A DNA stretch of 64,000 bases from Microbacterium sp. HD4P20. Its GTDB lineage: Bacteria; Actinomycetota; Actinomycetes; Actinomycetales; Microbacteriaceae. The notes beneath the pieces are model-generated. The model saw only the letters and a program-made list of their open reading frames with translations. It ran no database searches and was not told the origin of the DNA. Location of the stretch: assembly GCF_019449275.2 (NCBI RefSeq), contig NZ_JAHZQZ020000011.1, positions 62,001 to 126,000 of the forward strand, read 5' to 3'. The translations under genes were made by a program, and so were the position numbers. Positions 54,333-63,033 of this stretch are shown here, piece after piece (positions within the stretch are counted from its first letter, which is position 1; every line of letters starts with the position of its first letter).

Positions 54333-55208
54333 ATGACTCTCGCCGACGAGGGGCCCGGCGGGCCCGGGATCCGCCGCGCCTCGCCGGTGCGGCACGTGCT
54401 GACGATCTTCGGCGACTACTGGTGGCACATCGACGAGCCGATGCCGACCGGTGCGCTCGTCCGGGTGCTCGGTGATCTCGGGCTCAAAGAAGCCGCGGCG
54501 CGCGCCACGCTGGCCCGCATGTCGAAGAGCGGCCTGCTCGTCGCGGATCGTGACGGCCGGCGCACCACGCACCGGCTCACCGAGCGTGCGGTGTCCATCG
54601 TCGACGAAGAGGCGGCCTGGCTCGACGCGTTCGGGGTCGAAGAACCGGCGTGGGACGGCTTGTGGACGGTGCTGGCGTTCTCGATCCCCGAGTCGCAGCG
54701 CTCGACGCGCCATCTCGCGCGGTCGCGGCTGAAGTGGCTCGGGTTCGCGCCCCTCTATGACGGCGTCTGGGTCTCGCCGCTCGATCACGCGGCCGAGGCG
54801 ATGGCGCAGCTGCGCGATCTCGGCATCGCCGACGTGACCGCGATGCGCGCGACTCTCGAGACCTCGATCCCCGGCGGACCCCAGGCCGCGTGGGACCTGC
54901 AGGCGGTGGCGGAGCAGTACCGGGCCTTCGCGACGGCCGTCTCGTCGACGGATGCGACGACCCCGGTCGCGGCCTTCGTCGAGCGGACGCGGCTCATGCT
55001 GAGCTGGCAGGCATTCCGCGTGCTCGACACCGGCATGCCTGCCGAACTGGTTCCGACGGAGTGGCCGCGCGCGAGTGTCCGTCGTTCATGGATGCAGCTC
55101 TACAACCGGCTCGGGGCACCGGCTGAAGAGCACGTGCGCGGCGTCGTCGGCGAGATCGATGCCGGCGCCAGCGGGCTCGTGACACGCCGGCGCCTCACCG
55201 ATAGTTGA
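54333..55208 (+). CDS. PaaX-family transcriptional regulator
   Basis: A 291-residue PaaX-like repressor: N-terminal winged helix (LTIFGDYWWHIDEPMPTGALVRVLGDLGLKEAAARATLARMSKSGLL), central segment WDGLWTVLAFSIPESQRSTRHLARSRLKWLGFAPLYDGVWVSPLD typical of PaaX, and the C-terminal helical domain. PaaX proteins bind aryl-CoA ligands such as phenylacetyl-CoA. It may sense a CoA-thioester of the side-chain pathway. It lies 38 bp after the ALDH; TAGGCC just before ATG 54333 may be part of a leaderless promoter. Confidence 0.88.
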   Translation: MTLADEGPGGPGIRRASPVRHVLTIFGDYWWHIDEPMPTGALVRVLGDLGLKEAAARATLARMSKSGLLVADRDGRRTTHRLTERAVSIVDEEAAWLDAFGVEEPAWDGLWTVLAFSIPESQRSTRHLARSRLKWLGFAPLYDGVWVSPLDHAAEAMAQLRDLGIADVTAMRATLETSIPGGPQAAWDLQAVAEQYRAFATAVSSTDATTPVAAFVERTRLMLSWQAFRVLDTGMPAELVPTEWPRASVRRSWMQLYNRLGAPAEEHVRGVVGEIDAGASGLVTRRRLTDS

Positions 55209-55299
55209 TCTTTCATTGACGCACGTCACGCGCAGTTCTACTCTGTGGCGTGAGGGCGGCGACGAGGCCGTTCCACTGACGACGATGTCGGAGGAATCG

Positions 55300-57396
55300 A
55301 TGAAGCGATCCAGGTACAGGGCGCGCATGTTCGGGGCAGGCGTGCTCGCCGCATCCGGTGCGCTGGTGGCGGGGCTGCTCCTCGCCCCCGCTGCGGGCAA
55401 TGCGGCCCGGCCCGTCCATATCGACGTGCTGTCGGGGCGTGCCGACTCGGTGTCGGGCGGTGATGCGCTCATCTCGGTGACCGGTGCGCGTCGCGACTTC
55501 CGCATCGTGGCTGCGGGCGTGGATGTGACCAAGTCCTTCCGGCCCGTCGGCGGCAGCCTGGTCGGACTGGTCGACGATCTGCCGCTCGGTGTGAGCGAGA
55601 TCACCGTGACGAAGAAGAACGGGCAGGTGCAGAACTCGCTCGAGGTGGAGAACCACCCGATCACCGGTCCGGTGTTCTCGGGACCGCAGCATCCGATGTA
55701 TTGCACCGCCTCGGGGGCGCCGTGGAACCTCGGCGCCGTCGATGAGGACTGTCACGTCGCCGCACCCGTCGTCAGCTACCGCTACCGCACGACCGCCGGC
55801 CAGTTCGCGGACTTCCCGACCGACGGCTCCGTGCCCGCGGACGTCGCCACCGCGACGGTCGACGGCGTCGGCGTGCCATACATCGTGCGCATCGAGCGCG
55901 GCACGATCAACCGTGCCGTGTACGAGACCGCCATGCTGCACCAGCCGGCAGAGCCCGAGCCCTCGCCGACGCAGACAGAGCCCGGCTGGAACGGCAAGCT
56001 CGCCTACACGTTCGGAGGCGCCTGTGGCGTCGGCTACTGGCAGGGCAGCAGCACCGGCGGCGTGCAGAACGACCTGTTCCTCAGCCGCGGGTATGCCGTG
56101 GCATCCGCGACCTTCAATGTGTACGCGCAGAACTGCAACGACGTCACGAGCGCTGAGACGGCGATGATGGTCAAGGAGCATGTGGTCGAACAGCTCGGGC
56201 CGGTGACCTATACGGTCGGCTCCGGCGGCTCGGCGGGCACGATGCAGCAGCTGCTGCTGTCGAACAACTACCCCGGCATCCTCGATGGCGTGCTCGGTGA
56301 GATCGGCTACCCCGACGAGCGGTCGACGACGATCGGCGGCCACGACTGCCGCGGCCTGCTGGGCTACTGGAACTCGCCGGCCGGCGCCGGGTGGACGGAG
56401 GCGCAGAAGGTGGCCGTCACCGGCCACGCGCTTTCGGGCACCTGCTTCGGCTTCACGTTCTTCGACGGCGTGGACGACCCCAACCGCGGCTGCAACGTCG
56501 CGATCCCGGTTGCCGACCGCTGGTCGCCGTCGAATCCCGACGGTCTGCGGTGCACGATCGCCGACATGGTGAAGAACGTGTACGGAACGGATGCCGAGGG
56601 CCGCGGCCTGCGCGTCGAGCCCGACAACGTCGGGGTGCAGTACGGCTGGAACGCCCTGCAGGAGGGCGCCATCACCGTGGAGCAGTTCGTGTCGCTCAAC
56701 GAGCGCGTCGGCGGCATGGACGTCGACGGCGCCCGAACCGTGGAGCGTTCGGAGGCGAGCGTCGAGGCGATCGAGCGGGCGTACGCGACAGGCCGCATCA
56801 ACATGATGACGGGCGGCCTGGAGTGGACGCCGGTGATCGAGATCCGCAACTACACCGATCCGACCGGCGACTTCCACGAGCGGTACCGTTCGGCGATCAT
56901 CCGGGAGCGGATGATCGCGGCCCATGGTGACGCCGGCACGCACGTCAGCTGGACCGGTGCCAACATCCCGGCCAACACCGCCGCGATGCGAGTGGCCGCG
57001 CTCGACCAGCTCGAGGCATGGCTGGATGCAATCGAGGCGGCGGGTGGTCCCGGTGACCGCGAGCGCACGATCGCGGCGCGACCGGCAGGGCTGGCGGACG
57101 GATGCTACGACGCCGGGATGACGTTCATCCCGGAGGTGCTCGACTACGACGATCCGACGACGGGGTGCAACCAGCTGTATCCGTTCCACTCGCAGCCGCG
57201 GGCCGAGGCGGGCATGCCGCTGCTGGCGGACGGGCTCAAGTGCGAGCTGACCGACACCGAGCGGGCAGACTACCCGGCCATGAGCGACGAGCAGTGGCAG
57301 CGCCTGACCGCGGTGTTCCCCGACGGCGTGTGCGACTGGACGCAGCGCCCGCAGGGCTACAGCGAGCTCGAGGGCACCTGGCTCAGCTTCGGCTAG
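55300..57396 (+). CDS. Secreted DUF6351 protein, possible tannase/feruloyl-esterase-like hydrolase
   Basis: A 698-residue exported protein. GGAGG sets ATG 55300; residues 1-35 form a signal peptide (MKRSRYRARMFGAGVLAAS, cleaved near GNAARP). The body matches DUF6351: an N-terminal beta domain (HIDVLSGRADSVSGGDALI), then an alpha/beta-hydrolase-like part with the nucleophile-like GSGGSAGTMQQLL and the Cys-rich ends GGACGVGYW and DGCYDAGM. No reaction is established for the family to my knowledge. In this setting it could free hydroxycinnamates or gallate from esters, which is inference. It is preceded by PaaX and followed by a strong terminator. Confidence 0.78.
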   Translation: MKRSRYRARMFGAGVLAASGALVAGLLLAPAAGNAARPVHIDVLSGRADSVSGGDALISVTGARRDFRIVAAGVDVTKSFRPVGGSLVGLVDDLPLGVSEITVTKKNGQVQNSLEVENHPITGPVFSGPQHPMYCTASGAPWNLGAVDEDCHVAAPVVSYRYRTTAGQFADFPTDGSVPADVATATVDGVGVPYIVRIERGTINRAVYETAMLHQPAEPEPSPTQTEPGWNGKLAYTFGGACGVGYWQGSSTGGVQNDLFLSRGYAVASATFNVYAQNCNDVTSAETAMMVKEHVVEQLGPVTYTVGSGGSAGTMQQLLLSNNYPGILDGVLGEIGYPDERSTTIGGHDCRGLLGYWNSPAGAGWTEAQKVAVTGHALSGTCFGFTFFDGVDDPNRGCNVAIPVADRWSPSNPDGLRCTIADMVKNVYGTDAEGRGLRVEPDNVGVQYGWNALQEGAITVEQFVSLNERVGGMDVDGARTVERSEASVEAIERAYATGRINMMTGGLEWTPVIEIRNYTDPTGDFHERYRSAIIRERMIAAHGDAGTHVSWTGANIPANTAAMRVAALDQLEAWLDAIEAAGGPGDRERTIAARPAGLADGCYDAGMTFIPEVLDYDDPTTGCNQLYPFHSQPRAEAGMPLLADGLKCELTDTERADYPAMSDEQWQRLTAVFPDGVCDWTQRPQGYSELEGTWLSFG

Positions 57397-57412
57397 CGTC
57401 GGCGATCCGCCC

Positions 57413-57452
57413 GGAAGGGCAGGTTTCTCGCGCGGCGGGGACCTGCCCTTCC
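57413..57452. terminator. Terminator after the DUF6351 gene
   Basis: GGAAGGGCAGGT (57413-57424) pairs perfectly with ACCTGCCCTTCC (57441-57452) around a 16-nt loop. Confidence 0.78.
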
Positions 57453-57518
57453 GCGGTGCCCGATCCGTCTCGTCGGGGTGATTCGAGCGGTGCGTCTGGC
57501 ATGCGTAGCGTTGGCGGC

Positions 57519-57725
57519 ATGGTGCCAACGGAACGCCGCCCGGAGAAGCCTCACGACGGCGTGGGGATCGGAATCGCGCTGGGTCTCTTGGTCGGCGCCG
57601 GCGCGGGTTTGATCTTCTTCGACGATCTCGCCGTCGGTGCGGGTGTCGGCCTGTCGCTTGGTATCGCGCTCGGAGCCGCATTCGATGCACGTGCGACGGC
57701 AAGCGCGCGGACTCGACAGAATTGA
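57519..57725 (+). CDS. Small glycine-rich membrane protein
   Basis: A 68-residue protein with two hydrophobic, Gly/Ala-rich segments (GVGIGIALGLLVGAGAGLIFF and GAGVGLSLGIALGAAF) that look like glycine-zipper helices. ATG 57519 lies after a TAGCGT box and may be leaderless. It is 3 bp upstream of the phosphatase gene. Function unknown; similar short proteins are common in Microbacteriaceae. Confidence 0.6.
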   Translation: MVPTERRPEKPHDGVGIGIALGLLVGAGAGLIFFDDLAVGAGVGLSLGIALGAAFDARATASARTRQN

Positions 57726-57728
57726 CCG

Positions 57729-58181
57729 ATGGGTACATGGAACAGCGACCTCACCGGAGTCGTCACACTCCCGGGTGGTCGGCTGGTGCGAGGGCGCGGG
57801 CTTCTCGGTGGCGCCCCGGAGGAGGAGGCCGTCCCCGAGTACGGGCTCTACCTCACGGCGAAGCCGCACGCCGAGGACGGCTGGGAATCCGGCTGGGTGT
57901 GCTGGCCGGACTTCCGGCTGCCGCGATCGTCGGACGAAGCGATCGCGGCACTCAAGGATGCTTACGAACGGTCAGCGAGCATGAGGGTCGAGATCGCGTG
58001 CGACGGGGGCACGGGTCGAACGGGTTCGGCGATCGCGATCCTCGCGCGCCTTGCCGGTGTGCCGCGCGAGGACGCCGTGCCATGGGTGAGGGCGAACTAC
58101 CGGCCGAAAGCGGTGGAGACTCCATGGCAGCGTCGTTTCGTGCGAGACGTCGACCTCGCTCGGGGCGATCTGCCGCGATAG
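57729..58181 (+). CDS. Protein-tyrosine/dual-specificity phosphatase-like protein
   Basis: A 150-residue protein with the CX5R phosphatase loop ACDGGTGRTGSAIA, nucleophile Cys91 and Arg97. The usual His before Cys is Ala here. The second half (ILARLAGVPREDAVPWVRANYRPKAVETPWQRRFVRD) resembles short bacterial tyrosine phosphatases. No general-acid Asp loop is evident besides CWPDFRLP, which could serve. It probably dephosphorylates a small molecule or protein. It follows the small membrane protein by 3 bp. Confidence 0.72.
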   Translation: MGTWNSDLTGVVTLPGGRLVRGRGLLGGAPEEEAVPEYGLYLTAKPHAEDGWESGWVCWPDFRLPRSSDEAIAALKDAYERSASMRVEIACDGGTGRTGSAIAILARLAGVPREDAVPWVRANYRPKAVETPWQRRFVRDVDLARGDLPR

Positions 58182-58275
58182 CCCATCGGAGGGCGGGTCA
58201 GTCGTAGGTGTCGGTCCAGGATGCGATGTCTACACCGTGATTGTCCGGCGACACAGCGCTCGTGTCGGACGGCGG

Positions 58276-58986
58276 TCACACCCCTCGGTCGCGGGTCGCG
58301 ACGTAGACCGTGTTCGACGACGTTCCGCCGGTGAGGCGGTTGTCGAACGTCACGGTGTGAGCCGTCGCATCGAGCACGGACGACAGCGTGGCCATGAATT
58401 CGGGGTCGGGGGGATCGTCCGACCACAACGCGAAGACTCCCCGGTCGGTGAGGTGCCGAGCGAGGGATTCGATGCCCGCGGCGGTGTAGAGGTCGGCGTG
58501 ACTGGGGTCAAGGACGTGGCGTGGCGAGTGATCCACGTCCAACAGGATGACGTCGTAGCGCAGGCCGTCGGGCTCGGGTGCCCGGCGGACGACGGAGAAG
58601 AAATCGTCGTGGATCAAGGCCGTGCGGGGGTTTCGCACGAGCATCGCCGATACCGGGAGCAGCTCTTTCTCGTGCCACCCGATGACCGCGGGGAGGGCGT
58701 CGATGACGTGCAGCGTTCGCACCCGATCGTCCAGGAGCGCCGTGGCGGCGGTGTAGCCCAGGCCCAGACCTCCGACGAGCACTCGCAGATCGCCGTCTTC
58801 TGCCGCGGCCAGCCCCAGTGTCGCGAGCTCTTGCTCGGCGACGGTGAACAGGCTCGACATGAGGAACTCGTCCCGCAGTTTCACCTCGTAGATCCACTCA
58901 CCGGTCTCCGGGTCGGCACGCCGCCGGAGGGTCAGCTCGCCCATTCGGGTGTCTTGCCAGTCGAGTTCTTCGAATCGTGCGATCAT
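58276..58986 (-). CDS. Spermidine synthase-like / SAM-fold protein
   Basis: A 236-residue protein with a Rossmann methyltransferase-like core: VLVGGLGLGYTAATALL (cofactor loop), LHVIDALPAVIGWHEKELL and YDVILLDVDHSPRH (acidic residues), as in spermidine synthases without the N-terminal tetramer domain. It probably uses SAM or decarboxylated SAM, reaction unknown. GGGAGCGAGAG lies before ATG 58986. The 58182-58275 gap holds nothing recognisable. Confidence 0.7.
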   Translation of the reverse strand: MIARFEELDWQDTRMGELTLRRRADPETGEWIYEVKLRDEFLMSSLFTVAEQELATLGLAAAEDGDLRVLVGGLGLGYTAATALLDDRVRTLHVIDALPAVIGWHEKELLPVSAMLVRNPRTALIHDDFFSVVRRAPEPDGLRYDVILLDVDHSPRHVLDPSHADLYTAAGIESLARHLTDRGVFALWSDDPPDPEFMATLSSVLDATAHTVTFDNRLTGGTSSNTVYVATRDRGV

Positions 58987-59099
58987 GCCGGACTCTCGCT
59001 CCCTGCCGGCGTCGGTAGACGCTCGACGGATGTCGGTCGCCACCCTATCCTCCCCGTTCGAGCGCGGTGTCTGGGAGATGGCGAGCAACGAGGCGTGGG

Positions 59100-59465
59100 T
59101 CAACGAGCCTCCGCGTAAGCCCGCCTGATCCAGGCGGTCAGTTCGCGGTCGACGTCCTTCACAAGGCGAAGCTCCACATGGTGCATCCACGTCGAAGATG
59201 AAGGATGGGCGACTTCCTTGAAGCGAGCGGAGGAGAGCTCTTCGCTCAATGCGAACGACACCACGACGGGCGCGTCATTTTTCACATAGCGTCCCGGCGC
59301 CCACGCGTAGGCGAATGCGCGACGGGCGCGGAACGACACTTGGCTCTTGGACACCACAACCTCGACGTCATCGAGCCTCACGAGCGGTCCCGCGAGCGCG
59401 CGGAAGATGGAGACGGCCTTCTGATCGGGGGCGAAGAACTCTTCCCCAGCGACTGCCTGAGTCAC
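59100..59465 (-). CDS. DUF5655-type small protein
   Basis: A 121-residue protein whose body (VSKSQVSFRARRAFAYAWAPGRYVKND, then ELRLVKDVDRELTAWIRRAY) looks like a DUF5655/DUF-type nucleic-acid-associated domain. It starts at GTG 59465. Function unknown. Unlinked to the aromatic genes. Confidence 0.65.
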   Translation of the reverse strand: MTQAVAGEEFFAPDQKAVSIFRALAGPLVRLDDVEVVVSKSQVSFRARRAFAYAWAPGRYVKNDAPVVVSFALSEELSSARFKEVAHPSSSTWMHHVELRLVKDVDRELTAWIRRAYAEAR

Positions 59466-59502
59466 GGCGCCACTTTATCCGCCGCGCGCAGGGAGCGTCG
59501 GT

Positions 59503-60939
59503 TCAGGTGCGTAGGGCGATGAGGTCGCGTTTGCGGGTGGGGGATTTGGTGGTGGGGCGCCATGTCATGGTGTGGTCCCACCATGCGGGTCCGCGGACAT
59601 AAGGGATGCCGTGTTGCATGCGGATGTGCCAGCCGCCGGTGTCGATGGTGCGGTGGTGGAACCAGCAGAGCAGGACGCCGTTGTCGGTATGGGTGGGTCC
59701 ACCTCGTGAGTGTTCTTGGACGTGGTGGATCTCGCACCATTGTGGGGGGACAGTGCAGCCGGGGATGATGCAGCCGCCGTCGCGGAGGGTGATGGCTCTG
59801 CGCTGGTGGTGGTTGAAGACCCGGTCCAGGGTGGTGATGGACACGATCCGGCCGCCCTCGCCGGTGAGGACGCGTTGGATGGCGCCGGTGCAGGCGGTGT
59901 GCCGGGCGACGGCGAACGGGAGGGGCTGGTCGTCGCCGGGCAGGTGGGCCTTCCCCCGCCCGGCGGCAAGGTCCTCTTGCCGGACCGACACGACCAGGGT
60001 GGGTGCCGCGCCACCGAGCGTGGGCAGTTCGCCGGAGGCGGCCGCCGCGGTGAGGAGCACCGCGAACGCGTCGTGCAGCTTCTGGCTGTGGGAGCGCGGG
60101 TCCGCTGTTGCTGCCAGCGGCGTTGACGGATCCCCGTGGTCGTCCGTCTCCACGAAGCAGGGTCCGTCGGGTGTCGGGGCGCCGTCTCCGCGCGGGTTGA
60201 GGACGCTGTCGAATCCGAGTTGCAGTTGCGCGGCGACTTCGGGCAGCAGCCGGCCGCGCAACGGCACGAGTCCGTCGTCGCCGCGGCGCCCGACGGTGAT
60301 TCCGCGTTTGCGGAGCGCGGTGGTGTCGTCGGGTTCGGCACCGTCCTGGTCCAGGTACGCCGCCCACACCAGGGCGTATGCGCGTAGTTCATCGGCCGAG
60401 GCGGGGGGTGCCGCATCGGCACCGTCACCGCGGGCGGCGGCGGCGAGCTCGGTGTCGGCTGCGAGGATCCCGGCGCGTCCGGTCTGGCAGCCGCGGAACG
60501 CACCGGTCACCGCGATCATCCCGTCCACCCCGACGTGCCCGCTCGCGAGCGCCTGACGCATCCCGGGGAACTCCGCCGGCAGCACCTCACCGGTCGAGAG
60601 CGCGACCTGCTGCTGCACCGCTTTCGCGACCCCGACCATCTCGGACGCGGTCCGCCCCGAGACCCGGGTGGCGCGTTGGATCAGTTCGGAGGTGTTGCGG
60701 CACCCGTGCCGGGTGGTGAGCCGGTCCGGATGGGGAGCGCTGCCGTCACGGTCGGTGATCACCGCGACCGCCTCCACCATCACCGCTTCCGCTTGCCGCC
60801 GGATCCGCCCCGCCGCCGCCAACGCACCCAGCAGCTCCGTGTCGTCCGCTCCCCGCAAACCGCCGCCGGCGACGGCCGCCGCGGTCGCTTTCGCGAGCGC
60901 ATCGCCGAGCTCGTTCAGAGCATCGGCGAGGTTTGTCAT
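59503..60939 (-). CDS. DUF222 / HNH endonuclease-type protein (13E12 family)
   Basis: A 478-residue protein: helical DUF222 domain in the first three quarters and a C-terminal HNH fold, CIIPGCTVPPQWCEIHHVQEHSRGG followed by NGVLLCWFHHRTID, with the His-His and Asn of the nuclease and zinc cysteines. ATG 60939 follows GGGGGT. This family is repeated many times in actinobacterial genomes (13E12-type) and may be mobile, but no flanking repeats are visible here. Confidence 0.87.
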   Translation of the reverse strand: MTNLADALNELGDALAKATAAAVAGGGLRGADDTELLGALAAAGRIRRQAEAVMVEAVAVITDRDGSAPHPDRLTTRHGCRNTSELIQRATRVSGRTASEMVGVAKAVQQQVALSTGEVLPAEFPGMRQALASGHVGVDGMIAVTGAFRGCQTGRAGILAADTELAAAARGDGADAAPPASADELRAYALVWAAYLDQDGAEPDDTTALRKRGITVGRRGDDGLVPLRGRLLPEVAAQLQLGFDSVLNPRGDGAPTPDGPCFVETDDHGDPSTPLAATADPRSHSQKLHDAFAVLLTAAAASGELPTLGGAAPTLVVSVRQEDLAAGRGKAHLPGDDQPLPFAVARHTACTGAIQRVLTGEGGRIVSITTLDRVFNHHQRRAITLRDGGCIIPGCTVPPQWCEIHHVQEHSRGGPTHTDNGVLLCWFHHRTIDTGGWHIRMQHGIPYVRGPAWWDHTMTWRPTTKSPTRKRDLIALRT

Positions 60940-61204
60940 ACCCCCATTCTGACCGGGGCCACCGACATCCAAACCCCCAGATCAGTCCGTCAAACCAGCC
61001 TGTGGACAACCTTGACAACCGCAGCAAGAGATCGCTCCTGTGGAGGAACCGATGACGCCGCGCCGGCCCCGGCGAGGAACCCGCGGAGCACCTCGCCGCC
61101 CTTCCGTGTCAGTATTGATAGTTGAAAACATCAACCATCAACTTTTATGATGTTCTTGTGGTCAGCAGACCACGACTCGATCTGCACAACGATGTGGAGT
61201 ACCC
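60940..61204. other. Intergenic region before the amino-acid type ABC operon
   Basis: This 265-bp divergent gap is GC-rich except near 61113-61160, where the AT-rich operator and -10 box lie. No small gene with a ribosome binding site was found. Confidence 0.6.
61115..61141. promoter_or_regulatory. Inverted-repeat operator sharing the ATCAACT half-site
   Basis: TTGATAGTTGA-AAACA-TCAACCATCAA is an 11-bp inverted repeat with one mismatch. ATCAACT recurs at 61137-61143, identical to the half-site of the palindrome at 6219-6233. TATGAT at 61146-61151 follows directly as a -10 box, so binding would repress transcription of the ABC operon. Confidence 0.65.
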
Positions 61205-62107
61205 ATGCGCACCAAGAGCATTGCCGCCCTCGCCCCCCTTCTCGTGATCGGCCTCCTCGCCGGCTGCTCGTCCCCCTCGACGCCCGAGGGCGAGCCGGCC
61301 GAGACGGATGCTGCGACCGAGGCCCCGCTGTACGACCAGCTTCCCGACGCGATCAAAGAGGCCGGCGTCATCAAGATCGCCGGCGACACCCACCCGCCCT
61401 ACCGCACGATCGAGGAGGGCGGCGAGATCACCGGAATCGACCCCGACCTGCAGGAGGCGCTGTCGGAGCAGCTCGGCGTACCGTTCGAGATCATCACGTC
61501 CTCTGGTCTGGACGCGATGCTCACCGGCATGCTGTCGGGCCGCTTCGACGCGTTCAACGGTCCCGTGCGCACCACGCCCGAGCGTGAGGCCGACTTCGAC
61601 GCCGTCGTCTGGATGACCACGCGCACCTCGTACGTCTACCTCGCCGAGCGCGCCGACGAGCTGAGTGATCCCGAGGCGCTGTGCGGTGCTCGCGTCGCGG
61701 GCGTCACCGGATCGGTGACCGAGAGTCAGCTCGCCCGATACAACGAATGGTGCGCCGCCGAGGGTCTGGACCCCGCCGAGTTCGTCGGGCTGGAAGACAG
61801 CAACTCGACGTTCCTCGCCGTCAACTCCGACCGCGCCGACTACGCGGGCACGACCCAGTCCGCCGCGATCGACCTGCAGGCCTCAGATCCCGACACGTAC
61901 GAGTTCATCCTCCAGTCCGATGAGCAGGGAGCCGGCGTCGACCAGCTCGCCCTGTTCATGCCCAAGGGCAACGGGCTGGCAGAGCCCATGCTCGCGGCGT
62001 TCGAGGCGATCTTCGAGAACGGCGAGTACGAGCGGATCATGACCGAGTGGGGCATCGAGGACGCCGCCGTCGACGCACCCACCCTCAACCCGATGACCAG
62101 CGAGTGA
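61205..62107 (+). CDS. Polar amino-acid type ABC substrate-binding lipoprotein
   Basis: A 300-residue SBP_bac_3 family protein: signal peptide and lipobox LLAGC near residue 21, then KIAGDTHPPYRTIEEGGEITGIDPDLQEALSEQLGV, the fold start of glutamine/arginine-type binding proteins. GTGGAG before ATG 61205. It is the first gene of an importer operon with a palindromic operator. The ligand may be an amino acid, opine or similar small charged compound. Confidence 0.88.
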   Translation: MRTKSIAALAPLLVIGLLAGCSSPSTPEGEPAETDAATEAPLYDQLPDAIKEAGVIKIAGDTHPPYRTIEEGGEITGIDPDLQEALSEQLGVPFEIITSSGLDAMLTGMLSGRFDAFNGPVRTTPEREADFDAVVWMTTRTSYVYLAERADELSDPEALCGARVAGVTGSVTESQLARYNEWCAAEGLDPAEFVGLEDSNSTFLAVNSDRADYAGTTQSAAIDLQASDPDTYEFILQSDEQGAGVDQLALFMPKGNGLAEPMLAAFEAIFENGEYERIMTEWGIEDAAVDAPTLNPMTSE

Positions 62108-62109
62108 CG

Positions 62110-63033
62110 ATGACAGACCTCACCACCCAGCCGGTACGCAACCCGTCGGCCGTCAGATCGATCGACGCCGCGCGCGCACGGCGCCGGATCCATCCCTGGC
62201 GGGTGGTCGTCGGCATCCTGCTCGCCCTCGTCGCGGTGCAGATCGCGGTCTTCCTCGTCACGAACGAGCGATTCGACTGGCCGGTCGTGGCGGAATACCT
62301 CTTCAACCCCAGCGTGCTGATGGGGCTCGGCATGTCGATCACGCTGACGATCATCGGCATGGTGCTCGGCTCGCTCCTGGGCACCGCCCTGGCGGCGGGG
62401 CAGCTCACCGAGTTCGCGCCGCTGCGGTGGGCGTGCATCGTGTTCGTCGGGGTCTTCCGCGGGGTTCCGCCGCTGGTGCAGCTGATCTTCTGGTACAACC
62501 TCGCGTACCTGCTGCCGCGGCTGGCGGTCGGGGTGCCGTTCGGGCCGGAGCTGTTCAGCTGGCCGACGAACGACCTCATCACCCCGCTCACGGCCGCGAT
62601 CATCGGACTGTCGCTGCACGAAGCGGCCTACATGGCCGAGATCATCCGCGCCGGCATCCTGTCGGTCGACTCCGGCCAGCGGGATGCCGCGGCCGCGATG
62701 GGCTTCAGCCGCTGGCATTCCTTCACCCGCGTGGTGCTGCCGCAGGCGATGCGCGTCATCATCCCGCCGACCGGGTCGCAGGTGATCGCGCTCATGAAGG
62801 GAACGTCGCTCGTGAGCGTCATCGCGATGGGCGATCTGCTGCACTCGGTGCAGGTCATCTACAACCGGACCTATGAAGTGGTGCCCATGCTGATCGTCGC
62901 CGTGATTTGGTACCTCGTGGTCGTCACCGCCCTGACGCTGGTGCAGCGAAGGGTGGAGCGGCACTTCAGCAGGGGCATGTCGCGGGCCGCGGTCGCCCGG
63001 CGCGCCGTCGAGCGGACGGAGGTGGCGGCATGA
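62110..63033 (+). CDS. Polar amino-acid type ABC permease
   Basis: A 307-residue HAAT-family permease with about five to six helices and FRGVPPLVQLIFWYNLAYLLP, SLHEAAYMAEIIRAGILSVDSGQRDAAAAMGFSRW (the EAA loop) and GTSLVSVIAM. ATG 62110 has GAG upstream; an earlier GTG at 62104 would overlap the binding protein by 4 bp and is also possible. Confidence 0.87.
   Translation: MTDLTTQPVRNPSAVRSIDAARARRRIHPWRVVVGILLALVAVQIAVFLVTNERFDWPVVAEYLFNPSVLMGLGMSITLTIIGMVLGSLLGTALAAGQLTEFAPLRWACIVFVGVFRGVPPLVQLIFWYNLAYLLPRLAVGVPFGPELFSWPTNDLITPLTAAIIGLSLHEAAYMAEIIRAGILSVDSGQRDAAAAMGFSRWHSFTRVVLPQAMRVIIPPTGSQVIALMKGTSLVSVIAMGDLLHSVQVIYNRTYEVVPMLIVAVIWYLVVVTALTLVQRRVERHFSRGMSRAAVARRAVERTEVAA

Noticed and set aside
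55213..57738. 841-residue reverse-strand reading frame
   Set aside because: Antisense to the DUF6351 gene, rich in Arg/His/Gly as expected of a shadow, and without a sensible start.
59503..60939. Intact insertion sequence or intron around the HNH gene
   Set aside because: No terminal repeats, target duplications or intron structures are visible on either side.
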